Under the pieces are notes generated by a model. The model was given only the letters and a program-made list of their open reading frames with translations. It was not told the origin of the DNA and searched no databases. Shown in pieces: positions 63,211-64,000 of a stretch of DNA of 64,000 bases. Numbering within the stretch: the stretch's first letter is position 1; each line of letters begins with the position of its first letter. The translations under genes were made by a program, and so were the position numbers. Origin of the DNA: Vibrio tritonius (GTDB lineage: Bacteria > Pseudomonadota > Gammaproteobacteria > Enterobacterales > Vibrionaceae); assembly GCF_001547935.1 (NCBI RefSeq), contig NZ_AP014635.1, positions 310,001 through 374,000 of the forward strand, in the 5' to 3' direction.

Positions 63211-64000
63211 TTATTTTTCGAACAGCTCACCATGGAGATGCTGAATCACTTCTTTAGCTGATGATGAATCAACTAAGAAACAAAGATTATGGTCGCTGGC
63301 ACCATAGCAAATCATACGCAAATTAAAATCATCAAGTACACCAAACACTTGCTTCGCGTAGCCACGGTTTTCCATTTGGTTACCTATTAAAGCCACCAAA
63401 CTTAAATCGTGTTCTACTTTTACGGTACACAGATCTTGTAACTCGTCTTTCACTGCTTGTGGTAGTTCTGGAGCTCCGCCGGAAGTATCAGTCTTATCCA
63501 GAGTTAGCGATACACTAATTTCTGAAGTTGTAATTAAATCGACAGATATTTTATGTTTAGCAAGTATTTCAAATACCTTAGATAAGAAGCCACATGCTTG
63601 GAACATCTTTGCACTATGTAATGTCACCATAGTTTGATTATTACGTAGTGCAAGAGCTCGAAATGGTGGAGCGCTTTCTACTTCTTGGCGTATCCACGTG
63701 CCGCCACGTTCAGGTTCTTTTGAAGATCCTACAAATACGGGAATACCATCACGTAATGCTGGTAGTAACGTTGATGGATGAAGAATTTTGGCGCCGAAAT
63801 TTGCCATTTCGGACGCTTCGTTAAAGCTGATTTCAGGAATTGGTTGGGCATTTGGTGCAATGCGAGGATCGGTACTGTAAATGCCAGGGACGTCAGTCCA
63901 GATCTCTAAACCGGATGCTTGAACCGCTTCTGCGATCAATGCTGCAGAATAGTCGCTGCCTCCACGACCTAGTGTCGTGGTGTTGCCATCTTCGTCGGAG
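63211..64000 (-). CDS. lysC: Aspartate kinase III (lysine-sensitive), N-terminus cut off by window edge
   Basis: The frame is open from the edge to a stop at 63211 (263 codons seen). It reads LGRGGSDYSAALIAEAV at the catalytic-domain end, WTDVPGIYSTDPRI, then two ACT domains (SKVFEILAKHKISVDLI, and the pair beginning SLVALIGNQM) that bind lysine. The features suit single-function, lysine-regulated LysC, which starts the aspartate family pathway, not a ThrA/MetL fusion. The gene's start is outside the window. Confidence 0.94.
   Translation of the reverse strand, partial: SDEDGNTTTLGRGGSDYSAALIAEAVQASGLEIWTDVPGIYSTDPRIAPNAQPIPEISFNEASEMANFGAKILHPSTLLPALRDGIPVFVGSSKEPERGGTWIRQEVESAPPFRALALRNNQTMVTLHSAKMFQACGFLSKVFEILAKHKISVDLITTSEISVSLTLDKTDTSGGAPELPQAVKDELQDLCTVKVEHDLSLVALIGNQMENRGYAKQVFGVLDDFNLRMICYGASDHNLCFLVDSSSAKEVIQHLHGELFEK

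Overview
The window is a stretch of core chromosome from a member of the Vibrionaceae, most likely Vibrio. Three things point there: gene order (orn / tRNA-Gly cluster / queG / tsaE-amiB-mutL-miaA-hfq-hflXKC, then tusDCB-rpsL-rpsG-fusA-tuf, rpsF-rpsR-rplI-dnaB-alr, cysJIH, metH, lysC), close protein similarity to gammaproteobacterial families, and two rRNA operons with typical Vibrio leaders. No transposase, prophage, integron or CRISPR array is visible. The species cannot be named from sequence alone.

Layout. 1-6.5 kb: envC (cut by the left edge), gpmI, an EamA transporter, psd and rsgA on the minus strand, with orn divergent. 6.7-8.2 kb: twelve tRNA genes (7 Gly-GCC, 5 fMet-CAU), mostly a 245-bp Gly-fMet tandem repeat. 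8.2-8.9 kb: an AT-rich gene-free interval with two perfect, inverted DnaA boxes plus three near-consensus ones, a candidate datA-like locus. 8.9-19.3 kb: queG, then the tsaE-amiB-mutL-miaA and hfq-hflX-hflK-hflC series. 19.4-28.3 kb: a DUF2065 protein, slyX, a WD40 lipoprotein, fkpA, a YheO-type regulator with tusDCB, then the str operon rpsL-rpsG-fusA-tuf. 28.5-34.8 kb: bfd, bfr, rpsF, a decayed priB, rpsR, rplI, a DUF481 protein, dnaB, alr and yjbQ. 35-45 kb: pgi, a CheX-like protein, zur, dusA, pspG, an outer-membrane barrel, a small unknown protein and cysJIH. 45.2-56.3 kb: two tandem 16S-23S-5S operons; the first carries tRNA-Glu in its spacer, the second has no spacer tRNA and is followed by tRNA-Asp. 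56.4-56.8 kb: a 125-bp repeat array in which each unit carries the 3' end of tRNA-Asp and a terminator. 56.9-64 kb: pldA, a Na+/H+ antiporter, metH and a truncated lysC.

Most genes serve translation and its quality control: ribosomal proteins, elongation factors, tRNA modification (TsaE, MiaA, QueG, DusA, TusBCD), ribosome GTPases (RsgA, HflX), rRNA and tRNA. Envelope maintenance (EnvC, AmiB, Psd, PldA, FkpA), DNA repair and replication (MutL, DnaB) and sulfur-methionine metabolism (CysJIH, MetH) make up the rest.

Most notable observations: (1) the DnaA-box cluster between the tRNA-Gly array and queG, a position I recall as that of datA in E. coli; (2) the tRNA-Asp 3'-end repeat array, which resembles the rtT repeats of the E. 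coli tyrT operon; (3) the priB pseudogene; (4) the homogenised Gly-fMet tRNA amplification; (5) a compensatory base-pair change in a leader hairpin shared by the two rRNA operons; (6) a likely MetJ operator before metH.
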